Positions 1-9,949 of a stretch of 64,000 bases of DNA are shown here, piece after piece. The first letter of the stretch is position 1, and every line of letters starts with the position of its first letter. This DNA is from Cerasicoccus sp. TK19100. GTDB taxonomy: Bacteria; Verrucomicrobiota; Verrucomicrobiia; Opitutales; Cerasicoccaceae. Made by a program: the position numbers and the translations under genes. Where the stretch lies: positions 62,001 to 126,000 of the forward strand of contig NZ_JAPWDU010000002.1 in NCBI RefSeq assembly GCF_027257155.1, given 5' to 3'. The notes beneath the pieces are model-generated. The model saw nothing but the letters and a program-made list of their open reading frames with translations, had not been told where the DNA came from and ran no database searches.

Positions 1-107
1 GGCTCGGCGGGCTTGGTCGTCGTCGTGTCTGCGGTATCAGTTGATTCGCAGCCAACGTTTACGAGCAGGCCAGCGAGTAGGGTGATGATGAGTAGCGATT
101 TATTCAT
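1..107 (-). CDS. Partial lipoprotein-like secreted protein (N-terminus only)
   Basis: On the complement an ATG at 107 opens a frame that stays open to the window edge. It gives a short basic start (MNKS), a hydrophobic stretch rich in Leu and Ile, and then VNVGC followed by a Ser/Thr/Asp-rich segment ending in KPAE. That is the layout of a type II signal peptide with the lipidated Cys at residue 20, followed by a low-complexity tether. The residue at -3 of the Cys is Asn rather than the usual Leu, so lipidation is likely but not certain. The rest of the gene lies outside the window and its function cannot be told. It is divergent from nusA. Confidence 0.55.
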   Translation of the reverse strand, partial: MNKSLLIITLLAGLLVNVGCESTDTADTTTTKPAE

Positions 108-200
108 AGGTCTGTGTGTGTGGTTGTGTAGTGTGTCAATGTGCTACATTAAGCGCTTTTCGGCAAGCGTAATAATACAGCAGTCTTGGCGCCAGAGGTC

Positions 201-228
201 TTGACAAGGCGCGCGGTCTTTTCATTAT
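201..228 (+). promoter_or_regulatory. Candidate sigma-70 type promoter for nusA
   Basis: A perfect -35 hexamer TTGACA lies at 201-206. After a 16-base spacer comes CATTAT at 223-228, which matches four of six -10 bases. Transcription would start near 235, giving a leader of about 70 bases before the nusA ATG at 306. The assignment rests only on consensus match and position. Confidence 0.45.
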
Positions 229-262
229 CGACGGTTAAAACAACTATCCGGTCAAACGATAG

Positions 263-286
263 GTGGGTCTCGGCCCACTTTTTTTT
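263..286 (+). terminator. Intrinsic-terminator-like hairpin in the nusA leader
   Basis: GTGGGT (263-268) pairs with GCCCAC (273-278) around a CTCG loop, with one G-T pair, and is followed at once by eight T residues (279-286) and more T after one A. This is the form of a rho-independent terminator on the plus strand. It lies only 20 bases before the nusA ATG and points into nusA. The gene upstream is on the other strand, so this hairpin does not end an upstream plus-strand gene. A smaller pair, CTATC (244-248) with GATAG (258-262), abuts it. It fits an attenuator, or the end of a very short RNA. Confidence 0.6.
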
Positions 287-305
287 ATTTTAAAAACCCA
301 CACCA

Positions 306-1550
306 ATGAGCAACGAAATCCTGTCAGTCCTCGAATACATGGAAAAGGAAAAGGGAATCAGTCGTGATGACATGATTCAGACTATTTCCTCTGCGATTCG
401 CAATGCGGCGCAACGCGGCGTCAACGCAGGCCAGGAGCTGAAGGTAGAGATCAATCCCCGCAATGGTGCCCTCAAGGCCTGGGCGGAGCTTACGGTGGTC
501 GACTCGGTCAGTGATCCTACCAGCGAAATCCATATTGAAAAGGCCGGCGTCTATAAGAAAGACGCCCAGATCGGTGACCTCGTTTACCGCGAAGTCGATC
601 CAGCATTCCTCGGCCGCATTGCCGCTCAGACTGCCCGTCAGGCAATCATGCAGCGCATCCGCCAGTTTGAGAAGGAGCGTATTTTTGACGACTATAAGGA
701 CCAAGTGGGCGACGTCGTCACCGGTGTGGTTCGCCGCCGCGAGCGTGGCGACTTGATCGTCGACCTCGGTAAGGCCGAAGCCGTGCTGCCGCCGCGTGAG
801 CGCGTGCCCGGCGAAGATTACGCCCCGGGTGAGCGCATTCGCTGCCTGCTGCTGAAGATTGACACCACCCCGCGCGGGCCGGAGCTAATCCTCAGCCGCG
901 CCTCCCTGCATTTTGTCCGCCGCCTGTTTGAGCTGGAAGTCACGGAAATCGCTGATGGCACCGTTTCGATTGAAGGGATGGCACGTGAGCCAGGTTACCG
1001 TTCGAAGCTGGCCGTCCACAGCAACGACACCAAGGTCGACCCGGTCGGTGCTTGCGTCGGTGCGCGTGGTGCCCGCGTTAAGAGCATTGTTCGCGAGCTC
1101 GGCGGTGAAAAGATCGATATTATTAAGTTCGATCCGGACCCCATTGCCTTGCTCCACGAAGCGATCAAGCCGGCTATTCCGCGCAACATCCGCATGGACG
1201 AAGAGCACCGCCGCATCTACTTCGAAGTCAACGAGGAAGACCTTTCCATCGCCATTGGCCGTCGCGGTCAAAACGCGAAACTGACCTCAAAGCTCCTGGG
1301 CTGGCGCCTCGACATCGGCAAGCTCAAGGTGCAAGAGCAGGGATTCGACGAAAAGCGCCAGGAGGCGATTTTGTTGTTGGCGGAACGCACCGGCCTGCAA
1401 GTGCCGCGCGCGGCAATTCTCGTCGACAACGGCTTGAACAACATCGAGGCATTTGCCGGTGTTGAAGCCGACGACCTCATGGACATGGGCCTCAACGAAG
1501 AAGAAGCCAACATGGTCATCGCCAAGGTAGCCGAATCGATTTCTGGCTAA
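306..1550 (+). CDS. nusA: Transcription termination/antitermination factor NusA
   Basis: NusA binds RNA polymerase and nascent RNA and modulates pausing, intrinsic termination and antitermination. The 414-residue product has the family layout: an N-terminal polymerase-binding domain (about 1-130), an S1 domain (about 131-200, with [11 protein letters not shown]), KH1 with [10 protein letters not shown] near 246, KH2 with [10 protein letters not shown] near 316, and one helix-hairpin-helix-like region near 355-410. It is shorter than the E. coli protein (about 495), which has two C-terminal acidic repeats, and longer than the Bacillus form. No Shine-Dalgarno sequence precedes the ATG. rimP, which often precedes nusA, is not seen here. 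infB follows after 67 bases. Confidence 0.97.
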   Translation: MSNEILSVLEYMEKEKGISRDDMIQTISSAIRNAAQRGVNAGQELKVEINPRNGALKAWAELTVVDSVSDPTSEIHIEKAGVYKKDAQIGDLVYREVDPAFLGRIAAQTARQAIMQRIRQFEKERIFDDYKDQVGDVVTGVVRRRERGDLIVDLGKAEAVLPPRERVPGEDYAPGERIRCLLLKIDTTPRGPELILSRASLHFVRRLFELEVTEIADGTVSIEGMAREPGYRSKLAVHSNDTKVDPVGACVGARGARVKSIVRELGGEKIDIIKFDPDPIALLHEAIKPAIPRNIRMDEEHRRIYFEVNEEDLSIAIGRRGQNAKLTSKLLGWRLDIGKLKVQEQGFDEKRQEAILLLAERTGLQVPRAAILVDNGLNNIEAFAGVEADDLMDMGLNEEEANMVIAKVAESISG

Positions 1551-1617
1551 ATTGAGCAGCAAGAATACTGAACGAAGAACAAGAATTAACTGTAGAAGAA
1601 GACACCAATACTAATTT

Positions 1618-4134
1618 ATGAGCCGCAGAATATATGAGATCTCCAAGGAACTCGATATGGAGAACAAGGAGGTCATGGAAATCCTGCGCGAGCGGGGGTT
1701 TGAGGTGAAGAGTGCGTCCAGCACGATCGACAACATCTCAGCCGAAGCATTTATTGACGAATTTCGCAATCAGGCAAACTCCGAGGCTGAAAGCCCGGAG
1801 GAAACCGCGCCTGCGCCGGAAACTCCAACTCCAGCGCCCGCGCCCGCGCAACCCGTTAAGCCGAACATACCCGGTAACGCGATTGTAAAGTCCAAGGAAG
1901 ACCTGCAACGCGAGCGCGCGGAAAAAGAGGCCGCTGAAAAGAAGGCCCGCGAAGATGAAATCAACCGTCGCCGCGAAGAACGTGAAGCCGCTGCCCAGCC
2001 GCAGCAGCCTTCGCAACAACCGGCCGCTGACGCCGGTCCGAAGTCCCCGAAAATGCCCACCATGCCGACGATGCCAGCAGGCAAGTCGCCGGGCATGCCC
2101 TCGATGCCGCGTCCGGCTACCAAGTCGCCCGCCGCGCCAAGTATGCCGACTCCGGTGGCACCGCCGCAAATGTCCATGCCCGCACCGACCAAGCCCAAGG
2201 ATGAGGCTGGCCCGCAGGTAACTTTGCCGCCCAAGACTCCACCCGCACCGAGTATTCCTACTCGTGAGGAGACCAAGAAAAATGTCGTTATCGGTGCGAC
2301 TCAGCCATCCAGGCCCGCTTCGGTCGAAGAAGGCAAGATCGTTGAGCAGGACGGCCAGAAGATCATCCAGGTCAAGCCGCCCATCGTGGTACGTGACTTT
2401 GCCGGCTTGATCGGCATGAAGCCCTTTAAGCTCATTTCCGAGCTGATGGATGCCGGTATTTTTGCCGGCATGAACCAGACCATTGAGGAGGATATCGCAG
2501 CAAAGCTCGCTGAAAAGCATGGCTTCAAGCTGGAGGTCCGCCACCGTGGTGAGGAGCAGGCGCAGGCCAAGGCCAAGAAAAAGGATAAGATTTCGGACGA
2601 CGATCCGAGCCAGTTGGAGCCACGTCCACCGGTAGTCTGCGTGCTGGGTCACGTTGACCACGGTAAAACGACGCTGCTGGACTCGATCCGCAAGGCCAAC
2701 GTCGTCTCCGGCGAAGCTGGCGGCATTACGCAGCACATCGGCGCTTATCAGGTCGAACAAAACGGCCAGAAGCTCACCTTTATCGATACTCCCGGTCACG
2801 CGGCTTTCTCCAAGATGCGTGAGCGTGGCGCGAATGTCACCGACGTGGCGATCCTCGTGGTGGCAGCGGATGACGGCTTCATGCCGCAAACCGACGAAGC
2901 CCTGAAGTTTGCCCAAAAAGCCAATGTGCCGATCGTAGTCGCGATCAACAAGATGGACTCCAAGGGTGCCAACATCGATCGCGTGAAGCAGCAGATGCAG
3001 GAGCGCAACATTGCCTCGGAAGACTGGGGTGGTGAAACGCTTTGTGCACCGGTTTCCGCCATTAATGGCGAAGGCATCGAAGAGCTTCTTGAGCTCGTGC
3101 TCTTGCAGGCCGAAGTCCTCGAACTGCAGGCCAACCCGAAGTGCCCGCCGCAGGGTATTATCGTGGAGTCTCAGGTCGAGCAGGGCCGTGGTTCCACGGC
3201 GACAGTCATCGTCCAGAAGGGCACGCTCAAGCCCGGCTGCGCACTTGTTTGCGGCCCGAACTACTGTAAGGTTCGCGCGATGTTAGACGAGAACGGCAAG
3301 CAGGTTAAGTCTGCGCCGCCCTCGACTCCGGTGCGCCTGATGGGCTGGTCTGATGCGCCGAGTGCCGGCAGCGAATTCATTACGCTCAAGAACGACAAGG
3401 ACGCCCGCCGCGAAGCCGAAGAGAACGCGCAAAAAATCAAAAAGGAGCTACTCGACTTGCAGGCTAAGGCCAATGCGCCGATGGACCTCGATGAGTTCCT
3501 GGGCATGATCGATGAGACTCGCGCGAAGGTGCTGCGTGTCATCGTGAAGGCAGACGTGCATGGCTCGATGGAAGCCTTGGTTGGCATGCTTGAGTCGATC
3601 AAAAGCGACAAGGTCAATCTGGATGTCATCCAATCCGATGTGGGCCTCGTTTCCAAAAACGACGTGGTGCTCGCTACCTCGTCCCGCGCGACGATCGTTG
3701 CCTTCAACACGAAGATGGAGCCCGGCGTGCAGGCGCAGGCCAAGCACGGCGATGTGCACATCATCCAGCACAACATCATTTACGAGCTGATCGACCAGGT
3801 GAAGGAATCCATGGCCGAGCTGCTGGAGCCGGAGTTCCGCGAAAACAAGCTCGGTGCCGCCGAGGTTCGCGCGATCTTCCCCGTCGGCAAAGGCTTTGTG
3901 GCCGGCTGCATGGTTACCGAAGGTATCATCAAACGCGATGCTCACGCCCGCTTGTTGCGCAAGGACGAAGTGGTTCACGAAGGACGTATTGGCACGCTCA
4001 AGCGCTTCAAGGACGACGCCACCGAGGTGCGCGCCGGCTACGAGTGCGGTGCCAACATCACCGGTTGCAACGACTACGAGGAGAAGGACGTGATCGAAGT
4101 TTACGAGATCGTCGAATTCCGACCGAGTCTGTAA
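1618..4134 (+). CDS. infB: Translation initiation factor IF-2
   Basis: This GTPase brings initiator tRNA to the 30S subunit and promotes subunit joining. The 838-residue product begins with an IF2_N-type helical module ([13 protein letters not shown]). A long Pro/Ala/Met-rich linker follows (about 60-220), then a second IF2_N-like segment (about 255-310) and the G domain near residue 343. Visible motifs are [12 protein letters not shown] (G1), DTPGHAAF (G3) and NKMD (G4). The C-terminal half carries the usual beta-barrel and initiator-tRNA-binding domains. The linker contains repeated MPTMP/MPSMP-type tripeptides. It is the second gene of a nusA-infB-rbfA translation cluster. Confidence 0.98.
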   Translation: MSRRIYEISKELDMENKEVMEILRERGFEVKSASSTIDNISAEAFIDEFRNQANSEAESPEETAPAPETPTPAPAPAQPVKPNIPGNAIVKSKEDLQRERAEKEAAEKKAREDEINRRREEREAAAQPQQPSQQPAADAGPKSPKMPTMPTMPAGKSPGMPSMPRPATKSPAAPSMPTPVAPPQMSMPAPTKPKDEAGPQVTLPPKTPPAPSIPTREETKKNVVIGATQPSRPASVEEGKIVEQDGQKIIQVKPPIVVRDFAGLIGMKPFKLISELMDAGIFAGMNQTIEEDIAAKLAEKHGFKLEVRHRGEEQAQAKAKKKDKISDDDPSQLEPRPPVVCVLGHVDHGKTTLLDSIRKANVVSGEAGGITQHIGAYQVEQNGQKLTFIDTPGHAAFSKMRERGANVTDVAILVVAADDGFMPQTDEALKFAQKANVPIVVAINKMDSKGANIDRVKQQMQERNIASEDWGGETLCAPVSAINGEGIEELLELVLLQAEVLELQANPKCPPQGIIVESQVEQGRGSTATVIVQKGTLKPGCALVCGPNYCKVRAMLDENGKQVKSAPPSTPVRLMGWSDAPSAGSEFITLKNDKDARREAEENAQKIKKELLDLQAKANAPMDLDEFLGMIDETRAKVLRVIVKADVHGSMEALVGMLESIKSDKVNLDVIQSDVGLVSKNDVVLATSSRATIVAFNTKMEPGVQAQAKHGDVHIIQHNIIYELIDQVKESMAELLEPEFRENKLGAAEVRAIFPVGKGFVAGCMVTEGIIKRDAHARLLRKDEVVHEGRIGTLKRFKDDATEVRAGYECGANITGCNDYEEKDVIEVYEIVEFRPSL

Positions 4135-4140
4135 GGGAGT

Positions 4141-4240
4141 TTAAAGGAAAAAGATTAAAGGAAAAAGTGCGTGAACCGAATATAGTTGGTCTCAAACCTT
4201 TTGCTGATTTCTTTTTCCTTTTTCCTTTAACACTTTAATC
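4141..4240. repeat. Palindromic insert between infB and rbfA
   Basis: The left arm holds two direct copies of TTAAAGGAAAAAG (4141-4153 and 4155-4167). The right arm holds the exact complement CTTTTTCCTTTAA (4218-4230), plus a partly overlapping second CTTTTTCC at 4211-4218. The left arm begins seven bases after the infB stop, and the right arm ends eight bases before the rbfA ATG with CACTTTAATC. A second element with the same end sequence and size lies at 50164-50262. The hairpin has no T-run of terminator type. Confidence 0.6.
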
Positions 4241-4247
4241 TTACTCA

Positions 4248-4619
4248 ATGTCTTCCCGCAGTGTCCGAGTTAACGAGCTGGTAAAGCGCGAAATCAGCAC
4301 GGTGCTTCATACGAATTACCGTGAGCGCGCGGTGGCGGTGACGATTACCGAAGTGGATGTGTCGCCGGATCTCCGCAATGCGCGCATTTACTATTCGGTG
4401 ATCGGCGATGCGGAAGCAGTCGAGAAGGCCGAGCAGTTCTTCAACAAAGAGCACAAAAACATCCGGCAGTTCCTGGCTAAGACGGTGGTGTTGAAATACC
4501 TGCCGAAGCTCAAGTTTAAGCACGATGATTCCATTGCCCGCGGCGTGCGGGTATTGGACTTGCTTAACGAAATCGATGAAGACGACATCGAGGACGACGA
4601 ACAGGAGCCGCGCCAGTAA
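4248..4619 (+). CDS. rbfA: Ribosome-binding factor A
   Basis: RbfA is a small KH-fold protein that helps mature the 5' end of 16S rRNA on the 30S subunit. The 123-residue product has the family N-terminus (SSRSVRVNELVKREIS), the segment DVSPDLRNARIYYSV, and a C-terminal half ending in an acidic tail (DEDDIEDDEQE). No ribosome-binding site is visible, because the ATG directly follows a palindromic insert. The gene may depend on read-through from infB. Its TAA overlaps the ATG of the next gene (TAATG). Confidence 0.95.
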   Translation: MSSRSVRVNELVKREISTVLHTNYRERAVAVTITEVDVSPDLRNARIYYSVIGDAEAVEKAEQFFNKEHKNIRQFLAKTVVLKYLPKLKFKHDDSIARGVRVLDLLNEIDEDDIEDDEQEPRQ

Positions 4620-5617
4620 TGTATTTTCCTGAGCAGAAAGAGGCCTTCGCCGAGCTATTGGCAGCGGTGAAGGGCCGGCGCGTTGCCGTGCTTGGGCACA
4701 TGCGGCCCGACGGCGACTGCATCGGCTCGCAGGTGGCGCTGACCCGCGTGCTGAACGCCATTGGCTCTGATGCGGTGGCCGTGAACCGCCACCAAGTTCC
4801 GCGCGATATCGAGCCGATTGTTAAAGACACCCCGTTTCTGCTGTGGAATGAGTTTGAGAACAACGACCACATCCCAATCAATGTCGATTGCGCCGATCCC
4901 ATCCGCGTATCTCAGAAGTTGATCGATATTTTTCCGCAGACCTACGCGAATATCGATCACCACATTTCGAATCCGGACTACGCCGAGTTGAACATCATCG
5001 ACGCGGATTGCGCAGCCACGGCCGAGCTGCTCGCGGGCATGTTCTTCGACTTCGATTTACCGATCGATGCCACCACGGCGCAGGCGCTTTACGTGGGCAT
5101 TGCGACGGACACCGGGCAGTTCCGCTCTCCATCGACTTCGGAGCGCGTATTCGGTGTCTGCTCCAAACTGATGGACTACGGTGCCTCGCCGAATGAGGCG
5201 GCTAAGCACCTTTTCGAAAACGAACGCTTTAACAAACTGGCGCTCTTGCAGCGTTTCCTGGCGTCGCTTCGCCTGGAGATCGGTGGCCGTGTTTGCATCG
5301 GTCGTCTGCCGCTCAAGGCCTACAAAGATACCGGTGCCTGGCGCGAGGAGGCTGAAGGTTTTGTCGACTACGCGCGCGACATCGCCGACGTGGAAATAGG
5401 CCTGCTGCTCGAAGAATACGAGGACGGCATGCTCAAGGGCAGCCTGCGATGCAAGAATCCGCTCTACCGTGTTGATCAGGTGGCGTCGTCCTTTGGTGGC
5501 GGAGGCCACACCTGCGCAGCCGGCTTTAATGTGGATTCCACCATCGAGCAATTCTACCTGGAGATCGTCGCCAAGCTGGAGGAACACCTCGCCGAAGTGG
5601 CACCCACCGCAAGCTAA
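4619..5617 (+). CDS. DHH-family phosphoesterase, NrnA/oligoribonuclease-like
   Basis: DHH/DHHA1 proteins of this size degrade nanoRNA and/or dephosphorylate pAp. In many bacteria one is encoded beside rbfA and truB. The 332-residue product has the Asp/His-rich metal motif GHMRPDGDCIGS near 25, the signature NIDHHISN near 111, and the C-terminal DHHA1 motif GGGGHTCAAGF near 295. It is much shorter than RecJ and lacks its extra domains. It overlaps rbfA by one base, so the two are likely translationally coupled. Family assignment is firm; choosing between nanoRNase and pAp phosphatase activity is inference. Confidence 0.9.
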   Translation: MYFPEQKEAFAELLAAVKGRRVAVLGHMRPDGDCIGSQVALTRVLNAIGSDAVAVNRHQVPRDIEPIVKDTPFLLWNEFENNDHIPINVDCADPIRVSQKLIDIFPQTYANIDHHISNPDYAELNIIDADCAATAELLAGMFFDFDLPIDATTAQALYVGIATDTGQFRSPSTSERVFGVCSKLMDYGASPNEAAKHLFENERFNKLALLQRFLASLRLEIGGRVCIGRLPLKAYKDTGAWREEAEGFVDYARDIADVEIGLLLEEYEDGMLKGSLRCKNPLYRVDQVASSFGGGGHTCAAGFNVDSTIEQFYLEIVAKLEEHLAEVAPTAS

Positions 5618-5681
5618 GCGTTCGCTTTCGCTGGACAATGTTCCATAGCTTGCCTCAATTACACCCTTTTCAGAAATCCTA

Positions 5682-6407
5682 ATGTCCCAAAGCACAAACG
5701 AATTTGAAGGCGTATTGCTGATTGATAAACCCGTCGGTTGCACCTCGCACGACGTGGTGGATCGCGTACGCCGTAAACTGAAAATGAAGAAGGTGGGCCA
5801 CGCCGGAACGCTCGATCCGAATGCGACTGGCTTGCTCATTATTTTGGTCGGTAAGGCGACGAAGGTTTCCCAATACCTGATGTCTCTCGACAAGGAATAC
5901 ACCGGCGTCATGAAGCTGGGCGAGATCACCAACACCTACGATTGCGAAGGCGAAGTGATGGAAACTCGCGACGTGCCCGAGCTCAGCTCGGAACAGGTCA
6001 ATGACGTGTTCGGGGAATTCCTGGGCGATCAATACCAGACCCCGCCGATGTTTTCCGCGAAAAAGATCGACGGTGTGCCGCTCTACAAGCTCGCGCGTAA
6101 GGGCAAGGAAGTGGAGCGCGAGCCGCGCTTTATCCGCATTTCCCACCTGGACGTGACGGAGATTGCATTGCCGGAAATCACGTTCGACGTGGCTTGTAGC
6201 AAGGGCACCTACATCCGCACGCTCGCGCATGACATCGGCGAGAAGCTAGGTTGTGGCGCGCACCTGAAGGAGCTCCGCCGCACACTGAGTGGCAGCTTCA
6301 CGATTGCTCAGTGCACCGCGCTGGAGAAGTTCGAAGAGCTGACCGCTGTCGAAATTCGCCGCCGATTGATCCCCGTTTACCAAGCCGTGCCAAGTCACGT
6401 GCTGTAA
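5682..6407 (+). CDS. truB: tRNA pseudouridine(55) synthase TruB
   Basis: TruB isomerises U55 in the T-loop of tRNAs. The 241-residue product has the N-terminal [15 protein letters not shown] motif, the catalytic motif [12 protein letters not shown] with nucleophile Asp45, and [14 protein letters not shown] in the C-terminal part of the catalytic domain. It is shorter than the E. coli enzyme (about 314), so the C-terminal PUA-like domain is reduced or absent. It lies 64 bases after the DHH gene and 20 bases before ribF, in the usual cluster order. Confidence 0.96.
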   Translation: MSQSTNEFEGVLLIDKPVGCTSHDVVDRVRRKLKMKKVGHAGTLDPNATGLLIILVGKATKVSQYLMSLDKEYTGVMKLGEITNTYDCEGEVMETRDVPELSSEQVNDVFGEFLGDQYQTPPMFSAKKIDGVPLYKLARKGKEVEREPRFIRISHLDVTEIALPEITFDVACSKGTYIRTLAHDIGEKLGCGAHLKELRRTLSGSFTIAQCTALEKFEELTAVEIRRRLIPVYQAVPSHVL

Positions 6408-6427
6408 ACGCAACTTTCGCAAACGCT

Positions 6428-7366
6428 ATGGCCGTGGTCGTCGACTCCTTGCAGCAAGCAGAAAGCAGCGGGCCGCTGCACTTGGCGCTGGGCATGTTTG
6501 ACGGCGTTCACCTGGGCCACCAGGCGGTGATCGAATCGGCGGTACACTCGGCCCAACGCACGGGCGGGCAGGCCGGGGTGCTGACCTTTGACCCGCATCC
6601 GAGCACGCTGTTTCGCCCCGAAAGCCCGACGCGTCTCTTGCAGCCGCGTTCGGTCAAGGAGCGTTTGCTGCGTGAGCGCGGCGTCGATCTGATGATATTT
6701 CAACGCTTTGACAAGGCCTTCGCGGGTGTTTTGGCGGAGGACTTCCCCGCGATGTTGCGCGAGCATTTGCCGAGGCTGAAGTCATTGCATATCGGGGAGA
6801 ATTTCCGTTTTGGTCGTGGGCGTCTTGGCGGCGTGAAGGATTTAATCGAAGCCTGCAAGCCGCTGGAGATCGGTGTGTTTAGCGTCGAACGCATCAAGCA
6901 CAATGGCGACCCCATCAGCAGCACACGTATCCGCGAATCGTTGACCGCGGGTCGCATTGGCGAAGTGAATGAACTGCTGGGCTATACGTATTTTTCGTTG
7001 AGCGAGTGCATCCCCGGTCGACAGCTCGGGCGCACGATCGGCTTTCCGACGCTGAACCTCCGCTGGTCGCCCGAGCTCCAGCCGTGCTTTGGCGTCTATG
7101 CCGTGCGGGTGAAGCAAAGCGATTGCCCGGATGCCCGTTGGGAAAATGCGGTAGCCAACTACGGTCTGCGCCCAACGGTCGAGGCCGCGGCACCCGAACC
7201 CTTGCTGGAAGTGCACACACTTTGCGATACAAAGTTAACCACTGGCTCCAAGGTGATTGTCGAATGGGTGAAGTTCATTCGACCAGAGCAAAAGTTTGCC
7301 TCGCTGGATGCGCTCAAGGAGCAAATTGGCGAAGACAAACAGGCCGCGACTGCATACTTCGCTTAG
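6428..7366 (+). CDS. ribF: Bifunctional riboflavin kinase/FAD synthetase
   Basis: RibF converts riboflavin to FMN and then FAD. The start chosen is the ATG at 6428, giving 312 residues. The frame is open further upstream, but that part overlaps truB and does not look like the family. The FAD synthetase domain carries [12 protein letters not shown] (21-32) and [10 protein letters not shown]. The riboflavin kinase domain carries [11 protein letters not shown] near 200 and [10 protein letters not shown]. It is the last gene of the nusA-infB-rbfA-DHH-truB-ribF run and meets the convergent FUSC gene after only 13 bases. Confidence 0.95.
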   Translation: MAVVVDSLQQAESSGPLHLALGMFDGVHLGHQAVIESAVHSAQRTGGQAGVLTFDPHPSTLFRPESPTRLLQPRSVKERLLRERGVDLMIFQRFDKAFAGVLAEDFPAMLREHLPRLKSLHIGENFRFGRGRLGGVKDLIEACKPLEIGVFSVERIKHNGDPISSTRIRESLTAGRIGEVNELLGYTYFSLSECIPGRQLGRTIGFPTLNLRWSPELQPCFGVYAVRVKQSDCPDARWENAVANYGLRPTVEAAAPEPLLEVHTLCDTKLTTGSKVIVEWVKFIRPEQKFASLDALKEQIGEDKQAATAYFA

Positions 7367-7379
7367 GCCGATTAGAGTA

Positions 7380-9596
7380 TTAAAAAAATGCGCTGCGCTT
7401 GAGCACGCTGAAGTTCAATGCGGCAACTTCCTGCTCGCACGCGCGAGCAAAGGTGGCGACTTCGCGGTAGCGCCGCACCAGGCTCAGGAAATTACCGAGC
7501 TGCTCGTTGTTTAAGTTCCTCGTCGCGTGCTCGACGCGGAGGAGTTTGGTCAGGCGTTTTTCCAGATTGATCCGGGCCTCGCGAAGGTTGTCATCGGTGC
7601 TGCTATATGCCGTTTGCTGAAAAGCTTCGCCGCAGCGTTGGAAGATGTCGGCCACCGCATGATCCATGGCTTGTAGCTCGGGGCGGAGGTGATCCAGAGA
7701 ATTACGCTCCAGGTCACGCGCATTGGCCTGAGCCATGCCGCGCAGTGCAAAAGAGATGGCCTGCACTTGCAGGTAAACCTGAGTCAGCGCGTCTTTGTCT
7801 TTCTCCTCTCGATTGCGGAAACCAATTTGCCCGAGCCAATCGAACGTCTTCGCGGGCATACCTTCGATGTTGGCCAGATCGTGCTCCTGCGCGCGTTTGG
7901 CGGGCTCGGACTGCTGCACGGTGATGCGCTGATCCTGCTCACGCATGAACTGGCTGGCCTGCTGGAAGAAGGCGCTGAGCTGGCGGCAAAACTCCTGCTC
8001 CGGCAGCACGGGCCAGATGAGCCGGTGCACCAACGCGGCGACAAACACCCCCAGCAAGATGCCGAGAAAACGGTCCACACCGGCTTCGAGGTCCACGCTT
8101 TGCTGCGCGGAAATGGTGGTCATCAGCAGAAAAGCCAATTGCGCCTGAAAGCCCGCATAGGCGTATTTTACAGGTCCGTTGTTGATCCAGGAAAAGAAAG
8201 CAAAGATGAAAAACAGCGGCACGCAATAGCCGTAATAGGTGGCAAAGTTGGGCTCGATAAAGGCAAGCGTGAGCGCGCCAAATAACCCACCGAGCATGCA
8301 GCCTCCTAGGCGCAGCATGGACTTCTGGTTGCTGGCGACAGCGGAGACCTGCATCACGATCGCGCAGGTCAGGAACGAGGTGACGCCCGACGGCCACTGC
8401 AGCCAGAGGTAAAGATAGAGCGCGATCAAGCTCGCGATGCCGACCTTGAGGCAGTGGTGGACGCGTAGTTTGCTCAGTCCCCAGCCGGGTTTTTTCTCTT
8501 TGACGCGGGTGGGGAGCTGCTTGACCTCTTTGCCGCCGTAGATGGCGCGGTCGGCCTGCGCCAGGCGAATCAACGAGTCGTGCAGCGAATCGAGGTCGCC
8601 CATGTAGGCGTAAAAGTTCGTGGCGTCGTCGACAGGGTAAGTCATCGAGACGCCCTCACGGCGCAGCACGATGACTTTTTCGCGCAGCCGCTCCCGGGCG
8701 TCATGCACGCGCTGCAAGCGGCGTGCGGGTTCGTCCCGCTGCAAGTCTTCGACTATTTGCAGCAAGTCTGCCTGAAGCGCACTCACGTAATCCCGCAATT
8801 CGTCCTGCAGCTCCTTTTGAAATTCGCGTGGTGTTTCGCTAGCGGAGGCACGCATCACCGTCACGATCGCTACGTAGATTTGCCGAATCTCGCGGATAAA
8901 TTCCTCCATCGCGTGCTTGTGGTGATGGATGCGGCTGCTGTCCTTGATTGCCGATTGATAGAGGCTCACCAGCGCGGGAAATTGTGTGGCGATTTTTTTG
9001 ATGCGCTTTTCGAGGTCGGCGGGCAGCTGGGCACCCGCCTGGTAGTGCTCGACCGCGAGCGAGAGCAGGCCCTGGCAATCTTTCAACGTGTCGGAGGCCT
9101 TGAAGCGAAAGGCGTTGGACGCGCGCTGGGGGAAGATCAGGTTATTCACCGCTAGCGCGACAACGACGCCCAGGCAGACTTCCAGCGTGCGAAACAGCAC
9201 GAGATGCCAGAGCTCTCCGGGGTTCACAATCGTCGTGCCCACGATGATACAGAGCGTGATGCCGCCGAGGATGAAAAAATACGGGTAGGTTGTTCCCGTG
9301 GCTCCATAGCCAAACAACGACAGGATCACGAACAGCGCGATGCTCATCAACACCTGGTCTTGCTCGAAAAAGCCAGTCAGTAAATACGCCAGGATGCCGG
9401 CCGCGAGGGTGCCGAGTATGCGCAGGATGGATTTCTCAATCGCCGCGCCGACGTAGGGCAAAAACGTGATGAAGACCGTGATCCCGGTCCAGTAAGGGCG
9501 CTCCCAGTTGAGCTTCATCGCGATGCCGAGAGCGATCACCACCGCGAGCGCCGTTTTAAAGGCAGTCAGCAATCGCAGTTGGTTCGCAGTGAGCAT
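7380..9596 (-). CDS. FUSC-family efflux protein (AaeB/YccS-like)
   Basis: FUSC proteins are inner-membrane transporters, often part of aromatic-acid efflux systems. The 738-residue product has the duplicated layout of that family. A hydrophobic block at about 10-170 is followed by a long helical cytoplasmic stretch, then a second hydrophobic block at about 385-510 and a soluble C-terminal tail. It is divergent, across 62 bases, from a DUF1656 gene and a membrane fusion protein, which are the AaeX and AaeA partners in E. coli. Here the set is split into divergent units rather than one operon. The substrate is unknown. Confidence 0.8.
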   Translation of the reverse strand: MLTANQLRLLTAFKTALAVVIALGIAMKLNWERPYWTGITVFITFLPYVGAAIEKSILRILGTLAAGILAYLLTGFFEQDQVLMSIALFVILSLFGYGATGTTYPYFFILGGITLCIIVGTTIVNPGELWHLVLFRTLEVCLGVVVALAVNNLIFPQRASNAFRFKASDTLKDCQGLLSLAVEHYQAGAQLPADLEKRIKKIATQFPALVSLYQSAIKDSSRIHHHKHAMEEFIREIRQIYVAIVTVMRASASETPREFQKELQDELRDYVSALQADLLQIVEDLQRDEPARRLQRVHDARERLREKVIVLRREGVSMTYPVDDATNFYAYMGDLDSLHDSLIRLAQADRAIYGGKEVKQLPTRVKEKKPGWGLSKLRVHHCLKVGIASLIALYLYLWLQWPSGVTSFLTCAIVMQVSAVASNQKSMLRLGGCMLGGLFGALTLAFIEPNFATYYGYCVPLFFIFAFFSWINNGPVKYAYAGFQAQLAFLLMTTISAQQSVDLEAGVDRFLGILLGVFVAALVHRLIWPVLPEQEFCRQLSAFFQQASQFMREQDQRITVQQSEPAKRAQEHDLANIEGMPAKTFDWLGQIGFRNREEKDKDALTQVYLQVQAISFALRGMAQANARDLERNSLDHLRPELQAMDHAVADIFQRCGEAFQQTAYSSTDDNLREARINLEKRLTKLLRVEHATRNLNNEQLGNFLSLVRRYREVATFARACEQEVAALNFSVLKRSAFF

Positions 9597-9658
9597 GTTA
9601 GAAGGGAATTAAAGAGGATTGTCTTTAGTCGCGAAATCTTTGCAATCATATGGCGTAG

Positions 9659-9949
9659 ATGATTGGAGAGCTGCGAGCATTAAGTGATGTGACGGTCTGC
9701 CGCTGGCTGCCAGAAGGCATGTTTGCTCTGCTTGGCGATTGGTCGCTGAATCCGGAGATCGACGCGCTCGGCTTCTACCTGCCGTTTTCAATGATCGTGG
9801 TGGTGCTCGGGTTTTCCCTGGCCTGGGTGCTGGCCTGGGCGATGGACCTGGTCGGTTTAACGCGCTTCGTTTGGCACCCGCCGTTGTTTCTCTTTGCGAT
9901 GATGGTGGGCTGTAGTTCGGGGCTGGCCTTGCTCCTGTTTCCCCGATGA
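9659..9949 (+). CDS. DUF1656-family small membrane protein (AaeX-like)
   Basis: This 96-residue protein has two clear membrane segments (about 41-63 and 73-93) separated by a short loop containing TRFVWHPPLF, which suits the DUF1656 family found beside aae-type pumps. The usual AaeX is about 65-70 residues, so the first 30 residues here (before the EIDALGFYLP stretch) are an extension. An internal start is possible but no better one is visible. The stop overlaps the next ATG (ATGA), so it is translationally coupled to the membrane fusion protein. Confidence 0.7.
   Translation: MIGELRALSDVTVCRWLPEGMFALLGDWSLNPEIDALGFYLPFSMIVVVLGFSLAWVLAWAMDLVGLTRFVWHPPLFLFAMMVGCSSGLALLLFPR

Noticed and set aside
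6251-6427. N-terminal extension of RibF
   Set aside because: It overlaps the last 157 bases of truB and shows no family resemblance. The RibF start motif begins only after the ATG at 6428.
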